64,000 nt of DNA from CAIXSC01 sp046349915 (GCA_046349915.1 JAXMBL010000004.1:992001-1056000), one strand, 5' to 3'. Shown: positions 17,285-27,608, counted from the first letter of the stretch. Notes: generated by a model from the letters alone, not told the origin. A program made the numbers and translations.

Positions 17285-18322
17285 GTGGCGGTCAAGCTGG
17301 AGCGGTATCGTGCGCTCGGCAATCTGCTAACAATTGACGACGCGATGATTCGAGGGCTCTGTTCTAGAGTCTGGGGAATACAGGTGCGACTTTCACCGCA
17401 GGAAAAAACGCGGATCGTGCGGCTCTGGAGTGCAGAACCGCCGTCTGGCGACTTGAGTGGCGTGGGCGAACCCCTTGGACTGTTCGTGGAGGAGCCCCTC
17501 TGTCGTACCTACGATTACGCTGAGTTGCGAACGCTGTTTGACGCGTTCGTCGAGAGAATTCCCGACGGTGGAAGATGTCTCGACTTAGCCATCGGGACGA
17601 AGGCGGCGAGCGAGATGTTAAGAACCGCCGCCAACCGTCGCGGAATTCAGATGGACATAACGACAATCGACCTGGGTGAACCACTTGTCGCGAAATCGAA
17701 CGACTCGGAGCTGGGAGTCGACTTCATCGGACATACTCCTCCGAGTCTTCCTGAGAAGAGTTTTCACGCGGTAATTTCGGTTTTTGGTTTCGAGCGACTG
17801 CAACCAAAGCTCGCAATTCCCTGGTTGCGCAACATCTTGGTTCCTGGCGGTGTGGCTAGCTGCCTCGCGATGTCTCGCGAATCGACAATGGTCAGTGAAT
17901 GCTGTGAATACCTCAGGACGTTCGACTTGATCATCCGTCCTTGGTGGTTGGATCTGTGGGGGACTCTCGATCTGGCAAGTCGCCTGGAGGTGGCGCGGCG
18001 CTCGCAGTTGGCGATCGAACAATTGGAAGTCGAGGCGAAAGGTCCCTCCATCCTGGATGCTCATCAACGAACGATACGGCGATTCTCGACGCTGGCGGAG
18101 ACAGCGCCCGACGAGATTAACGCGACTTGGCGACAACAGACGGCCCAAGCAGAGTTGCTCCGCGCCCGAATGGCATGCGCCGCCGACTTTCGCGTCATTC
18201 GCCAATTCGTTCGCGAATTAGACCTGAGCTATTTCATCGACGAGTGTGTGGTTCCGTTTCAGTTGAACGGTTGGCCGTTCGGTTGGCATTGGGAAGCCAC
18301 TCGCCCCGACTCCAGGCCGTAG
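17285..18322 (+). CDS. Class I SAM-dependent methyltransferase-like protein
   Basis: 345 residues, GTG start 9 bp after the beta-helix stop, so probably in one transcript. Motif I appears as GGRCLDLAIGTKAASEML (the usual E/D-x-G-x-G is degenerate), a post-I acidic strand as TTIDLGEP, and motif IV/V as FHAVISVFGFERLQP followed by LRNILVPGG, the standard pre-beta5 turn. The N-terminal ~90 and C-terminal ~100 residues match nothing I know. The weakened glycine motif means SAM binding is uncertain. No signal peptide. Confidence 0.6.
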   Translation: MAVKLERYRALGNLLTIDDAMIRGLCSRVWGIQVRLSPQEKTRIVRLWSAEPPSGDLSGVGEPLGLFVEEPLCRTYDYAELRTLFDAFVERIPDGGRCLDLAIGTKAASEMLRTAANRRGIQMDITTIDLGEPLVAKSNDSELGVDFIGHTPPSLPEKSFHAVISVFGFERLQPKLAIPWLRNILVPGGVASCLAMSRESTMVSECCEYLRTFDLIIRPWWLDLWGTLDLASRLEVARRSQLAIEQLEVEAKGPSILDAHQRTIRRFSTLAETAPDEINATWRQQTAQAELLRARMACAADFRVIRQFVRELDLSYFIDECVVPFQLNGWPFGWHWEATRPDSRP

Positions 18323-18373
18323 CGTCCCCCATCGCGCGAACGTGTCTAACTGTCTCCTATCGTGGACGGTGAT

Positions 18374-18396
18374 GCGAACCGCTTCAAGAGGTTCGC
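18374..18396. terminator. Hairpin between convergent genes
   Basis: GCGAACC and GGTTCGC form a 7-bp stem with a 9-base loop, between the methyltransferase stop and the stop of the giant minus-strand gene, whose TAG it touches. It could be a bidirectional terminator. No long T-run follows, so support is moderate. Confidence 0.3.
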
Positions 18397-21300
18397 TACT
18401 GAACTCCTTGCTCGTGCATGCCGACGTCCCGGGCTAGCTCATCCAGCCATGACTCATTCTCCTCGAGGTCATATAACGAGTCATTTCCGTGGCTGAGTGC
18501 GGCTCGAGTGTGTTCGGGCGACGGAAGTCGCGCCGTGCCTTGAAGCGGAAGCATGGTATTAAGAGACGCCCTGGCGACTCGTCGAGACAATTCAATCTCC
18601 GCGTCGTGTTTCGGAGACTCGCGTTGATCGATCATTGGGGCGCCTGCGGGTGATATCGATGCCAAGGACTTCGTGGCGTCGAAGAGCGTGGCTTGAGTCA
18701 ACAAGTCCGCAACGAACTGGCGTTCCTCTGCCTCCCCCTCGGCGTCGGCGACTCCATTCAACGTATTGATCACCAGCAGTGCGTCGATCGGCGTCACCAT
18801 TCCGTCATCGGTGACATCCAAGAACTGAACGACTTCGAGAGGCCGCGAGGGAGGCAGATTTCCGAGCGTGTCTCGATAGACGGGCGCATTCAGTTCGTTG
18901 ATGACCAAGAGCGCGTCAATCGGTTCATGGCCGCCGCTGCCGTCGACATCTCTGGGGGCGGATTCGTTGTGCCACGAAAAAACTCGCACCGTGGTCTGTG
19001 CATCAAACGTGGCAGGTTGGGCCTCGACATGTCCAAGACGATCGCGAGCGACGCTGTAGAATTGGTACAAACGATCGATGGCGCCCGCAAAGATGGCTGA
19101 CGTTTCCGTGGTGGCCGATTGCCAGAGCGAGAAGGCGCTGCCATCGACCGACACATAGACATCGTAACTCGCAATCCCGACTTGGTTCGCACTCCCAACA
19201 TCGTCTTCTCCGCTCCAGCGAACCGTGAAGTTGGGCGTCGCGGTCGTCGTGGGCAGAAGTTCCACGTTCGATCGAGGCGCCGTGATGTCGATCGTGTTCA
19301 CAAACACCGGCGTGTCCAAGAACGACTCGCCGGGCAAACCTGCGTCGAATATCACGCGAGCTTGAGCGGGAACGGTGTCGCCTGTCGCGAGCCCTGTGCG
19401 TGGTTGAACAAGATAGGTGACGAAACCTTGTCCCACGCCCGTGCCGTCTTCAGGCGGCAAGAAGCCATCGGTCGCCCCTTCGGGAATCTGTCCAGTGGCG
19501 GGATCGATCGATGTGAACGTCCAAGTGATTTGTCCAGTCGTCGCGTCAAATTCCGCCGAGACATCGACATACTCGCCCACCGTCGACGTCGCGTCGACTC
19601 GCGTGCTGTAGAACCGTCTTCCCGCTGGAACATCCACTACGTACGGCCCGAAGCCAAAATCACCCAACTCGAAGGTCGACCAATCCAAATTGTCGTCGAG
19701 CTGTTGCGTGACGGCTACGACGAGCGCAGGGGCGGTCGCGGTTGGGAGATTCTCAAAGTGAATGATGTAAGGGAATGTCTGATCGGGAATGACAAAATGT
19801 GAGGCGCCCACGCCGAGTGGGCCCGCGATATCGTTGGGGTCGATTGCGCTTACTCGTTGGACCACTCCGTCGCGAACTAGTTGAACGTACCCTTCGCCGC
19901 TCAATCCCAGTCGCTCGGCTTCCGCCAAGATCGAATCACCGTATTGGATAGGAGGCGGCGTAAAGTATGGCAAGTCGGCGAGTGCATCGTTGAATCCCGT
20001 CCTCTCCGCCAAGTCCGCGACGATGAAAGCCAGTCCAATGCCGGCGATGCCCGTGCCGAGCGTTGGGAGGGCGCCGCTGATCGCGCTGCCGACGCGAGTC
20101 GCCAACCCTGCGCCCCCTCCGGTCTCGATCGCGACGGTGCCGCCGGTGCCAAGTCCCAAGCCGCCGCCTTCCAAGGCGACGGTACTCCCACCCGTGCTGG
20201 AGACAATCGTCTCGGCGAGCGTGACGCCGCCGCCCGTTGCGAGCCCTGCACCGCCGCCAGTCGCCCCCGACGCGATATAACTCTCGATAATTGCTGAAGA
20301 GACGCCCTCCGCGCGTGCAAATGCAATCAGTTCGGATTGTGTGAAGCGCGAGAGCGCGATCCTCCAGCCTACGATATTCCGACCAAATTCGTCCACGATC
20401 AATCCCGATTGAATCATCTTATCCATAATTGCTGACATGAGACCCAGTGTTACGGCATCCGTTCCCAGCGGATCAACTCGATTCACGGGATCATTGGTGG
20501 CGTAAGCATAGAGATTCAGTCCGCCGACCATGCCAATCGGATCGCGATTGAGGAACCGCCCCAAGTCGGCCGCGTAATGGCGAGCTCGCATGAAGTACAA
20601 ATGCTCGCCCGCTTCCATGACGCCCATGCCGCCGCCAAACGTAAAGGGATTCGGCAACGTCTCCGTCTCGCTCAACTTCTCGCCGTAGGGGAGGTATCGA
20701 TAATGATTCGCGATCGTCCCTTGTTCGCTCACCAACAGCGTCGTGTTGCCTGTGGCGTCCAAGGAGTAATAAGCCGAGTCCCCTGACGCATCAAGTCGAC
20801 TGGTCAATCCCAATCCATGGACATATCTTGCGATGGGCTGGCCATTGGCGTCGTACTCGCCGACTACATTGCCCAGACCCGCCGGATCGATCAAGTACGA
20901 AGTACGCACGCCATTGAATTCGCTCGCAATCCGAGTCCCGGTCGCGTCGTAGATGAAGCGAGTCGATTCGGTCGGCGTATGGACCGCCGCAAGTTGTCCC
21001 AATTGCGTGTACTCATAGGTCGTGACCTCGGACCCGACCGTGCGCGAGATTAGATTCCCGGCCGCGTCGTAGGCCAACTGAGTAGACCCGACGGCTGTGT
21101 ATTGATGCAATGGATTGGTCTCGGCCAATGTCTCTTGGCCTGCGTCCGACACCGATATGCGATTGCCCGCGGCGTCGTATTGATACTCGATGGTTCGTCC
21201 GCCCGGTAGTTCCACCGAGATCAGTTGACCGATCGCGTCGTATCGGCAGAGCGTCGTGCCATCGAGGGTCGTCATGGACATGCGTCGGCCCATGGCGTCG

Positions 21301-24300
21301 TAGGTATAGGTCTCGCTCGCGAGTATGCTGTCGGATGCGTTTCGCGTCACTTGCGAGAGGATTCGTCCCACTGCGTCATATGAATACAACGTAAAACTGC
21401 CGTTGCCATGATCCTGACGCCCTAGTCGCCCCAAGGAATCGTACGAGTATGCCACGATTCTCTCGCCATCGCCCCGAGTCAGTTCGGCCAACCGTCCCAG
21501 GGAATCGTACGCGTAGCGGACGATAAGACCACTTGAATCCTCGCTCTCGGTCCGTCGACCGATCGCATCGTAGCGGAGTCGCAGCCATTGGCCCGCGGGA
21601 TAAGTGATCTGGCTCAACCGATCCGATTCGAGTTCATAATCGTAAGTTGTCGTTCCCGCGTCATTGGTCGCCGTTGTGAGATTGCGGCGCTCGTCATACG
21701 TGAACTCGGACCAACTGCCATCCGCGTAATCCTGACGAAGCAACAGGTCGCTGGCGTTGAAGGTATTGCGAGTTTCTCGGCCCATGGGGTCGATCAACGT
21801 CACCGCTTGACCCTGCGAGTTGTAGCGAAACTGCTGACTCGTTCCATCGGGATAGGTAAGACTGACTGGATTCCCGCGAGCATCCATGCGATACGAATGG
21901 ACCGCGCCGCCGGCGTCGCGCACGATTTGCAGCGTGTTGAAGACGGAGTCGAATGTCGTGTGTATATCGAAGCCAAGAGCATTCGTGACGGTCGCGGGGT
22001 TTCCTCGTCCATCGGGCGAGATTTCCGCCACGCTGCCATCGGGGCGGACGACCTCGAGCAGGTTCCCTTGATGGTCGTAGCGCAGTCGAGTGATTTGGCC
22101 CGCAAAATCTCGCACGTACCCCGGAGCACCCCACTCGTTGAACTGGATCGTCTGGAAATTGCCCAACGAGTCGGTGGAGGTGACGCTTCCAAGGCCATCG
22201 TACGCATAATTGATTTCGTACGCGTTGCCGTTGGCGCGACTGCGAATCAGTCGCCCCTGGGCGTCGTACGTGAAGAACACCTGAGTGCCGTCGGGGTACT
22301 CGATCGATTCGATGGCGTGCAGGACTTGAGGCGCTCCCTGAGTGATGTAGGTGAAGTGTTGCGTTCCGGTTTCTTGTTCCACGGATAGCAGGTATTCGCC
22401 CGAGACATCGTAGGTGTAGTTCAGCGTGCGTCCCACGGGGTCGATGACTTGGGAGATGCGCCCCTGTGAGTTGTAGACGAAAGTTACCGTGTCGCCCTTG
22501 GAGTCGGTGAAGGTTGTCAGTTTGCCGTCCGTATAACTCGCGGTGACTCGATTGCCGTTGCGATCCTGTCGATAGTCGAGTTTTCCGTCGGGTCGGAAGA
22601 CCACCAACGTGCCGTCGGTCTCGCGTAGGCGGTAGACGCCATTCTCGCGAGTCAGCACCCCTAGCTCGCCGCTGCCGCCGCGATACGAGTTGTTGGGTTG
22701 GAGCAAGAATGCGCGGGCAAGTCCGCCGGTGATCAACCGGACGTTGCCATCTGAATCAGTTACCGCGGTAAGCGAAGTGGGATCGGGCATCCCTCGACCA
22801 AAGGCGCCGAGCGTGTATCGTTGGGCGATCGCTCCAAAATCGCCCACTCGCTGGAACACCGCGGCGAGCAACCTCGCTTCGTCGATAACATATGCTCCCA
22901 GGCGACTCAACGCGGTCGCCGTGCGATCGAGCAGCGCCTGATACTCGCCCACCGTATCGCCCGCTTCCTCCCGAAAGTTGGCGAAAACCGCATTCCATGC
23001 CGAATCGCCGACGCCAGCGGGCCGTAGGGCGTCTTTCGCTGCGAGCCAGTCGAGCGGCGAGTTGTCGGCCGTGGTTGATTGCCGCAGCAGTTCGAACCGA
23101 ATCGTATCTTCGTCGACCTGGGTATCCGCGACGAACAACAGGTCGATCGAGCCGCTGGCCCCTGGCGGCAACACGCCGGCGGGTCCATTCGGGTTGATGG
23201 CGAGGAACTCGACGGTGTCGCCGCGAGCATTGACATCCCCCACGAAACGTAGCGTCGGACTGGTGGACTTGATTGCCAACAAGGGCGCGGGCAAATCGGC
23301 TTGGCCATCGTTGGTGTAACGGACCGTCACCGTCCCCTGTCGACCGCCCCGAATCTGCCCTGGCACTAGGAACTCGACTTTCAAGTTGCCAGGGACGCCT
23401 TGAGTCACCGTCACGGCGTCGATGGATGATGCTGCCTGCTGGCCTTGTTCCAAGCGAAGCGAGTAGGCGCCGACGGCCCGCCCTGTCATGTCAAAGGTCG
23501 CCGTCAGGTGTGCGCTGTGCGACAAAAATGTGTCCAGCGCTGGAATCACCGTTTGATCCGGCGCGATCAGAAATGCCCTTGTGTCGTCGGTCAGTCGAGT
23601 ACCATCGATCGTCAGCGTGACTTGGCCGGCGTTCCCCACCACGTCTGGCGATACCTTTTGAATGCCGAAGGCCTCTTCACTGGCGGTGATCGAGTAGGAA
23701 TTGCTCGCGACGCTGCCAGTGTTGGCATAGGCGAGGACGTAATAGGTTCCTGGCTGCGAGTCCGGGACGACTATCTCCTGATTCGGGCCAAGATCGGTCG
23801 CGCTGAAATCGAATTCGCTACGAGTGGGGAGCGAGCCGCGACTCACGTACAACTCGCTGACGCCCGCGGTCGCCTGACTGAGAAGTTCGAAACGTAGAGT
23901 CTGGCCGCCACTGACGTCAAATTGATAATAGTCGGCCTCTCGCGCCGCGCTGAAACCGGCTGCGAACGATTCGTTCAGAGTAAGCGTGGGAAGAGCAAAC
24001 TGGATGGGCGTTGCGGAGGCGATGGCGTTGTTCGCGATCGCTTGACCTTCGAAGACGTCGTCTAGGTCGTTGGTGCGCACGACGAAATAATGTCGGCCCG
24101 GCAGAATTCCTTCCAGAGTGACCTGTGTGGAAGTCGTGTAACTGGCGTTGGCGGCGAGTCCCCCGACTCGGGGCACTTGCTTTAACAAGCGGGCCAATGG
24201 CGTCCAGTACGGTTTGTCGGAAAGATAAAGAGCGTCCGACCAGTTCGTCGCGATGGCGGCGCTCCCCTGATTCTTGACCGTCCATTGAACGGTGGCCGTC

Positions 24301-26564
24301 ATTCCCTGTTGGCCGTCGGTCGGGCCCGATACATCGAATACGGCAAGGTCGACGTTCGAAGTCGCCAATTCTTGTACTTCGAAAGCGCCCATGTCGACTC
24401 CCGATCCGTCGCCTCGTTGGCTGATGTTCGGGTCATCGAATCGCGGGAAGCCCAGGAAGTCGGTCGGCGGTGCGCCGCTGCTGGTTCCCGCGTCTTGCAC
24501 GGGCGAACCGGAACGAACGAAGAACTGACGACTGGCTCGATCGAAATACTGAGGATCACGCGAGATGTTGCCGTGTAGTCCCGTCAAATCCGCGAGCCCG
24601 CTGTAGTTCAGTCTTCCTGGGTTGTAAACATCGTTGAAGGTCATCACCAAAGAAGTGGGGCCAGTCTGACGAACGCCCGCGTTTCCGCTATTCGTGATTA
24701 AGTTGTTCGTCAGCACCGCCGTGGGAGAATCCAGGATGACTCCAAACACGGCCGATCCATCGATCGTGTTGTTCACCGCCGTCAGTTGCGATCCGGCTTG
24801 CGACTGGATTCCCGAGACGTTGTTGACGATCAGATTGTTGCTCAGGTTGGCGATCCCGGTGGAACCGACAAAAACGCCAACGTGCGCCGAGTTTCGCACG
24901 ACGCTGTTGGTGAGCGTCAGCGGTCCATCTGTGTTGACAGTACCCAGCCGCCCACTCACCACGAAATTCAGTTCGGCGCCGTAGCGAATGTCGACGTGAT
25001 CGAGCACATTGTTCGAACTTGTCGCGGTGAACAAGAATCCATATCCTTGACCAGCACTAAGCACCGATCCTGTGTTGGTCACTCCGCCCGCGGTGTGATC
25101 GATCAGAGAAGTGAAAGTGATCGGCTGCTCGACGGTCCCCTGCGCGTCCAACGTCCCTTCCACTCGCAGCATGTTCGTGCGTTGCGTGTTTGCGATTGGC
25201 TTGACGATCACGCCCGGATGTACCGTTAGAGTGACTCCCTGGGGAACGGTGAGCGTTCCCGCGTCGGGTGCATAGACCACCTCGGTGCTATCCCACACCG
25301 TGTCGCCGGGTAGGACGCCCGTTTCCAGGAACATGGCGTTGATGCGATTGCCCGACATCGTGATTTGGCGGAAGCTTGGGCGAGAACGCAGGTCGGCGCC
25401 GATGGCGGCCGATAAGTTGTCGCGGAAAGCCACATTCTCGAGGATGGGATGCGACGCCAGCAGACGGAGCCCCGATCCTCCGAATGCAGTCTTGCTGATG
25501 ACACTGTTGGTGAGAGTCAGCGGCGCGTTGTCCACCACCATCGACCCGCCAATAGTGGTTCCTCCGTAACGCACGTCCGCGTAATCGACGACATTGGCCG
25601 TGCTGGTGGAACTAAAGCGAATACCCGCCCAATCGCCTGGCGCCGTGGGAATGCCCACGCCATCGTTGTTCGTGTCGCCGCCCGCCGAGTCGTCGCGAAA
25701 GGCGGTGAAGACCACCCTGTGGTCCTCGCTTCCTTCCACTCGCAGCGTTCCATCGACGTTCAACCGCGCGAAACTGGAAGAAAAGAGATTCGTCGCCTTG
25801 ATGACTTGTCCGTTCGCCACGGTGAGCGTGCGGCCCGCGGGCACCGTGACTTGGTTGTTAATCACATAGACAAAGTCGGCGGAATTCCAAGTGACGTCGG
25901 CCGTGAGGCTGCCCGAGTCGAGCAGCATGCCGTTCACCGTATTCGATGTCGCGGTCGAATCGACGATCATGGGACTGGACGCCAAATCCATGCTCGCCGC
26001 CGAATAGTTGTTGCGCAGATCCAGGTTCGTCAGATTTGGCGAGGCCGACTGAATTCTCACTCCCGCCACCAAGAACGGCGTGTGACTGATGGTTGAGTTG
26101 GAGATTTGGATATCGGCCGACGTCACAATCAGGCCGCTTCTTCCCGAACCGCCGTACCGAGCCACAATGTGCTCCAAACGACTCGCGTCCGAATCGGCAT
26201 TGAAAGTGATCCCTCCCCAGTTCCCTGGGCTCGCCGTATTCCCGCCCCCTGTTGGCGAATTGTCTTGGGGAGAAGTGAAGTAGATCGGCGCGGCATCTGT
26301 CCCAACGGCTTTCAGAATCCCGTCGACCGTTAGACTGGTTCCCGAATTGAACTGGATGATCGTTCCTGGCTCAATTGTCAGCGTTTTGCCCGCCGGGACG
26401 CGGATATTGCCCGTAACTCGATGTACCTCGGAGTTGGTTAGTCGCGGCACTCCGTCGGTCGTGTCAAATATGTCGCCCGACCAGGTCGCCAGTAATTGGC
26501 GGGTTTCCAGGCATTCCACCACCAATGACCGCCGCGTTCGTCGTGCTTTGTCCCTCGCCGCCAT
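18396..26564 (-). CDS. Giant multidomain surface protein: beta-helix, CARDB, YD/RHS repeats, dockerin
   Basis: 2722 residues. Residues 17-26 (ECLETRQLLA) match the planctomycete LEPR-XLL-type N-terminal motif. Residues ~27-720 are three or four beta-helix/pectate-lyase-like modules with repeated VPAGKTLTIEPG-type edges. A CARDB-like domain lies near 730-840 and a PPC-like domain near 855-970. YD repeats run from ~1310 to ~2010 and end in the RHS core (YFMRARHYAADLGRFLNRDP then LYAYATNDPVNRVDPLG). After the core, ~2035-2240 holds a glycine-rich segment, a hydrophobic helix (IAGIGLAFIVADLAERTGF) and an unknown region. DUF11/DUF7619-like strands follow. A dockerin pair (DVDGSGGHEPIDALLVINEL; DVTDDGMVTPIDALLVINTL) lies near 2538-2606. 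Probably exported and surface-attached; RHS proteins often encapsulate a C-terminal payload. No Shine-Dalgarno site is seen. Confidence 0.9.
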   Translation of the reverse strand: MAARDKARRTRRSLVVECLETRQLLATWSGDIFDTTDGVPRLTNSEVHRVTGNIRVPAGKTLTIEPGTIIQFNSGTSLTVDGILKAVGTDAAPIYFTSPQDNSPTGGGNTASPGNWGGITFNADSDASRLEHIVARYGGSGRSGLIVTSADIQISNSTISHTPFLVAGVRIQSASPNLTNLDLRNNYSAASMDLASSPMIVDSTATSNTVNGMLLDSGSLTADVTWNSADFVYVINNQVTVPAGRTLTVANGQVIKATNLFSSSFARLNVDGTLRVEGSEDHRVVFTAFRDDSAGGDTNNDGVGIPTAPGDWAGIRFSSTSTANVVDYADVRYGGTTIGGSMVVDNAPLTLTNSVISKTAFGGSGLRLLASHPILENVAFRDNLSAAIGADLRSRPSFRQITMSGNRINAMFLETGVLPGDTVWDSTEVVYAPDAGTLTVPQGVTLTVHPGVIVKPIANTQRTNMLRVEGTLDAQGTVEQPITFTSLIDHTAGGVTNTGSVLSAGQGYGFLFTATSSNNVLDHVDIRYGAELNFVVSGRLGTVNTDGPLTLTNSVVRNSAHVGVFVGSTGIANLSNNLIVNNVSGIQSQAGSQLTAVNNTIDGSAVFGVILDSPTAVLTNNLITNSGNAGVRQTGPTSLVMTFNDVYNPGRLNYSGLADLTGLHGNISRDPQYFDRASRQFFVRSGSPVQDAGTSSGAPPTDFLGFPRFDDPNISQRGDGSGVDMGAFEVQELATSNVDLAVFDVSGPTDGQQGMTATVQWTVKNQGSAAIATNWSDALYLSDKPYWTPLARLLKQVPRVGGLAANASYTTSTQVTLEGILPGRHYFVVRTNDLDDVFEGQAIANNAIASATPIQFALPTLTLNESFAAGFSAAREADYYQFDVSGGQTLRFELLSQATAGVSELYVSRGSLPTRSEFDFSATDLGPNQEIVVPDSQPGTYYVLAYANTGSVASNSYSITASEEAFGIQKVSPDVVGNAGQVTLTIDGTRLTDDTRAFLIAPDQTVIPALDTFLSHSAHLTATFDMTGRAVGAYSLRLEQGQQAASSIDAVTVTQGVPGNLKVEFLVPGQIRGGRQGTVTVRYTNDGQADLPAPLLAIKSTSPTLRFVGDVNARGDTVEFLAINPNGPAGVLPPGASGSIDLLFVADTQVDEDTIRFELLRQSTTADNSPLDWLAAKDALRPAGVGDSAWNAVFANFREEAGDTVGEYQALLDRTATALSRLGAYVIDEARLLAAVFQRVGDFGAIAQRYTLGAFGRGMPDPTSLTAVTDSDGNVRLITGGLARAFLLQPNNSYRGGSGELGVLTRENGVYRLRETDGTLVVFRPDGKLDYRQDRNGNRVTASYTDGKLTTFTDSKGDTVTFVYNSQGRISQVIDPVGRTLNYTYDVSGEYLLSVEQETGTQHFTYITQGAPQVLHAIESIEYPDGTQVFFTYDAQGRLIRSRANGNAYEINYAYDGLGSVTSTDSLGNFQTIQFNEWGAPGYVRDFAGQITRLRYDHQGNLLEVVRPDGSVAEISPDGRGNPATVTNALGFDIHTTFDSVFNTLQIVRDAGGAVHSYRMDARGNPVSLTYPDGTSQQFRYNSQGQAVTLIDPMGRETRNTFNASDLLLRQDYADGSWSEFTYDERRNLTTATNDAGTTTYDYELESDRLSQITYPAGQWLRLRYDAIGRRTESEDSSGLIVRYAYDSLGRLAELTRGDGERIVAYSYDSLGRLGRQDHGNGSFTLYSYDAVGRILSQVTRNASDSILASETYTYDAMGRRMSMTTLDGTTLCRYDAIGQLISVELPGGRTIEYQYDAAGNRISVSDAGQETLAETNPLHQYTAVGSTQLAYDAAGNLISRTVGSEVTTYEYTQLGQLAAVHTPTESTRFIYDATGTRIASEFNGVRTSYLIDPAGLGNVVGEYDANGQPIARYVHGLGLTSRLDASGDSAYYSLDATGNTTLLVSEQGTIANHYRYLPYGEKLSETETLPNPFTFGGGMGVMEAGEHLYFMRARHYAADLGRFLNRDPIGMVGGLNLYAYATNDPVNRVDPLGTDAVTLGLMSAIMDKMIQSGLIVDEFGRNIVGWRIALSRFTQSELIAFARAEGVSSAIIESYIASGATGGGAGLATGGGVTLAETIVSSTGGSTVALEGGGLGLGTGGTVAIETGGGAGLATRVGSAISGALPTLGTGIAGIGLAFIVADLAERTGFNDALADLPYFTPPPIQYGDSILAEAERLGLSGEGYVQLVRDGVVQRVSAIDPNDIAGPLGVGASHFVIPDQTFPYIIHFENLPTATAPALVVAVTQQLDDNLDWSTFELGDFGFGPYVVDVPAGRRFYSTRVDATSTVGEYVDVSAEFDATTGQITWTFTSIDPATGQIPEGATDGFLPPEDGTGVGQGFVTYLVQPRTGLATGDTVPAQARVIFDAGLPGESFLDTPVFVNTIDITAPRSNVELLPTTTATPNFTVRWSGEDDVGSANQVGIASYDVYVSVDGSAFSLWQSATTETSAIFAGAIDRLYQFYSVARDRLGHVEAQPATFDAQTTVRVFSWHNESAPRDVDGSGGHEPIDALLVINELNAPVYRDTLGNLPPSRPLEVVQFLDVTDDGMVTPIDALLVINTLNGVADAEGEAEERQFVADLLTQATLFDATKSLASISPAGAPMIDQRESPKHDAEIELSRRVARASLNTMLPLQGTARLPSPEHTRAALSHGNDSLYDLEENESWLDELARDVGMHEQGVQ

Positions 26565-27021
26565 CGTTTACCCAGTCCCGTTTCTGAAGTTCGGCTTGGC
26601 GGGCGACGGCGTCGCTCTAACTCGCCAATCCCATAACTCCACGAAACGGCCGCTGACCCGACAGCGTTCTGAAAAAAAAAATCTAAATTCCGGCCTGGAT
26701 GGCAGTTGTGAACCACGGATGGGGGTGGACCACGAATCGCACGAATCTTACGAATCCGGAGAGGAGGAGGGGGAAAGGAGAAAGGAAAAAGGAAGAAGGA
26801 GAAAGTAGGAGGGGGGCTTGGAGGGCGTTGTGTACGCTTGGATCGTTCACGGTTCAGGTAATTACGTGCCGTTGAGATTTGCTTACGTGACTCCTAGCAT
26901 CTAATTCGTGTGATTCGTGCGATAAGTGGTCGAATCCTTGTCGGCTGGTTCGTGGTCGAGTTCGTGGCGGCGTCGCTGAAACCTCGGTCGACGAGGTTTC
27001 AGCCTTTGTACTTCTAGTGGT
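26565..27021. other. Intergenic region with purine tract and dispersed ATTCGTG motifs
   Basis: 457 bp upstream of the giant gene. It holds a run of eight to nine A residues near 26671, the ATTCGTG-type element inverted at about 26730-26755 and direct at about 26900-26930, and a nearly pure purine tract at about 26754-26817 rich in GGAGGAGGGGG and GAAAGGA. The tract is on the upstream side of the giant gene and may contain its promoter. No open frame of interest was found. Confidence 0.5.
26975..27003. terminator. Perfect hairpin downstream of the ferritin gene
   Basis: GCTGAAACCTCG and CGAGGTTTCAGC form a 12-bp perfect stem with loop GTCGA, 18 bp past the ferritin stop. On the plus strand a T-rich stretch follows; on the minus strand it does not. 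It may be a terminator or a member of the dispersed palindrome class seen elsewhere here. Confidence 0.45.
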
Positions 27022-27516
27022 TTATGCCGATGCGGAGGGTTCCTCTTCGCCCATCGACATATACTTGGCGATGTAAGCTGGTTCGCCCATGCGTTTGAGC
27101 AGGTCGAGTTGCAACTCCAGCCAGCTCATATGTTGTTCCTCGTCCAAGGCGATCCGCTCGAATAACTGACGAGAACCAATGTCACTCTCTTGAGCGGCTT
27201 CGATGGACGCTTGGGTGTAGAAGGCGATTGCGGCCAACTCGTCCTGCAAATCGGTCTCGAACATCTCCTTTAGTGAGGTCGCGCGAACGGGAGGCTTGGC
27301 AAACTCCATTCGCGGCTCTCCCTTGAGGAACATTAGTCGTTTCAGGAATTGCTCGGAGTGTCCCAGTTCTTCCTGCATCTCCTCCCGCATTTTACTGCCC
27401 AACAGCCCCATTCCCCATTCGTCCAAGACGCAGGCGTGCAGTTGGTATTGGTGAGCGGCCGACAGTTCCATCGAGAGGGCGGTTTGAAGGTTCTTCAGAG
27501 TATTCACTCGAGCCAT
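27022..27516 (-). CDS. Bacterioferritin/ferritin-like di-iron protein
   Basis: 164 residues, the usual bacterioferritin length (~155-165). Four-helix pattern with ligands visible: Glu18 in ALSMELSAAHQYQ, the ELGH pair in MQEELGHSEQFLKRL, Glu in DLQDELAAIAFY, and DEEQH in the last helix (ALDEEQHMSWLELQL). This supports iron oxidation and storage, or detoxification, in the cytoplasm. The Met that binds haem in classical bacterioferritin is not obvious at the expected place, so it may be a haem-free member. It stands alone between two hairpin-bearing gaps. GAAGAGG precedes the ATG at a suitable distance. Confidence 0.88.
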   Translation of the reverse strand: MARVNTLKNLQTALSMELSAAHQYQLHACVLDEWGMGLLGSKMREEMQEELGHSEQFLKRLMFLKGEPRMEFAKPPVRATSLKEMFETDLQDELAAIAFYTQASIEAAQESDIGSRQLFERIALDEEQHMSWLELQLDLLKRMGEPAYIAKYMSMGEEEPSASA

Positions 27517-27608
27517 TTTTGTGCCTCTTCAGTTTGAGTGGAGTGGTCTGTTGAGACCATTACATTTTATCAAAACAAACGTCTGAGTTTCACCGCGAAG
27601 GCCACGCG

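Noticed and set aside
18396..18460. An immunity gene for the RHS protein just downstream
   Set aside because: The next gene on that side is a convergent methyltransferase-like gene, and no short gene follows the RHS stop.
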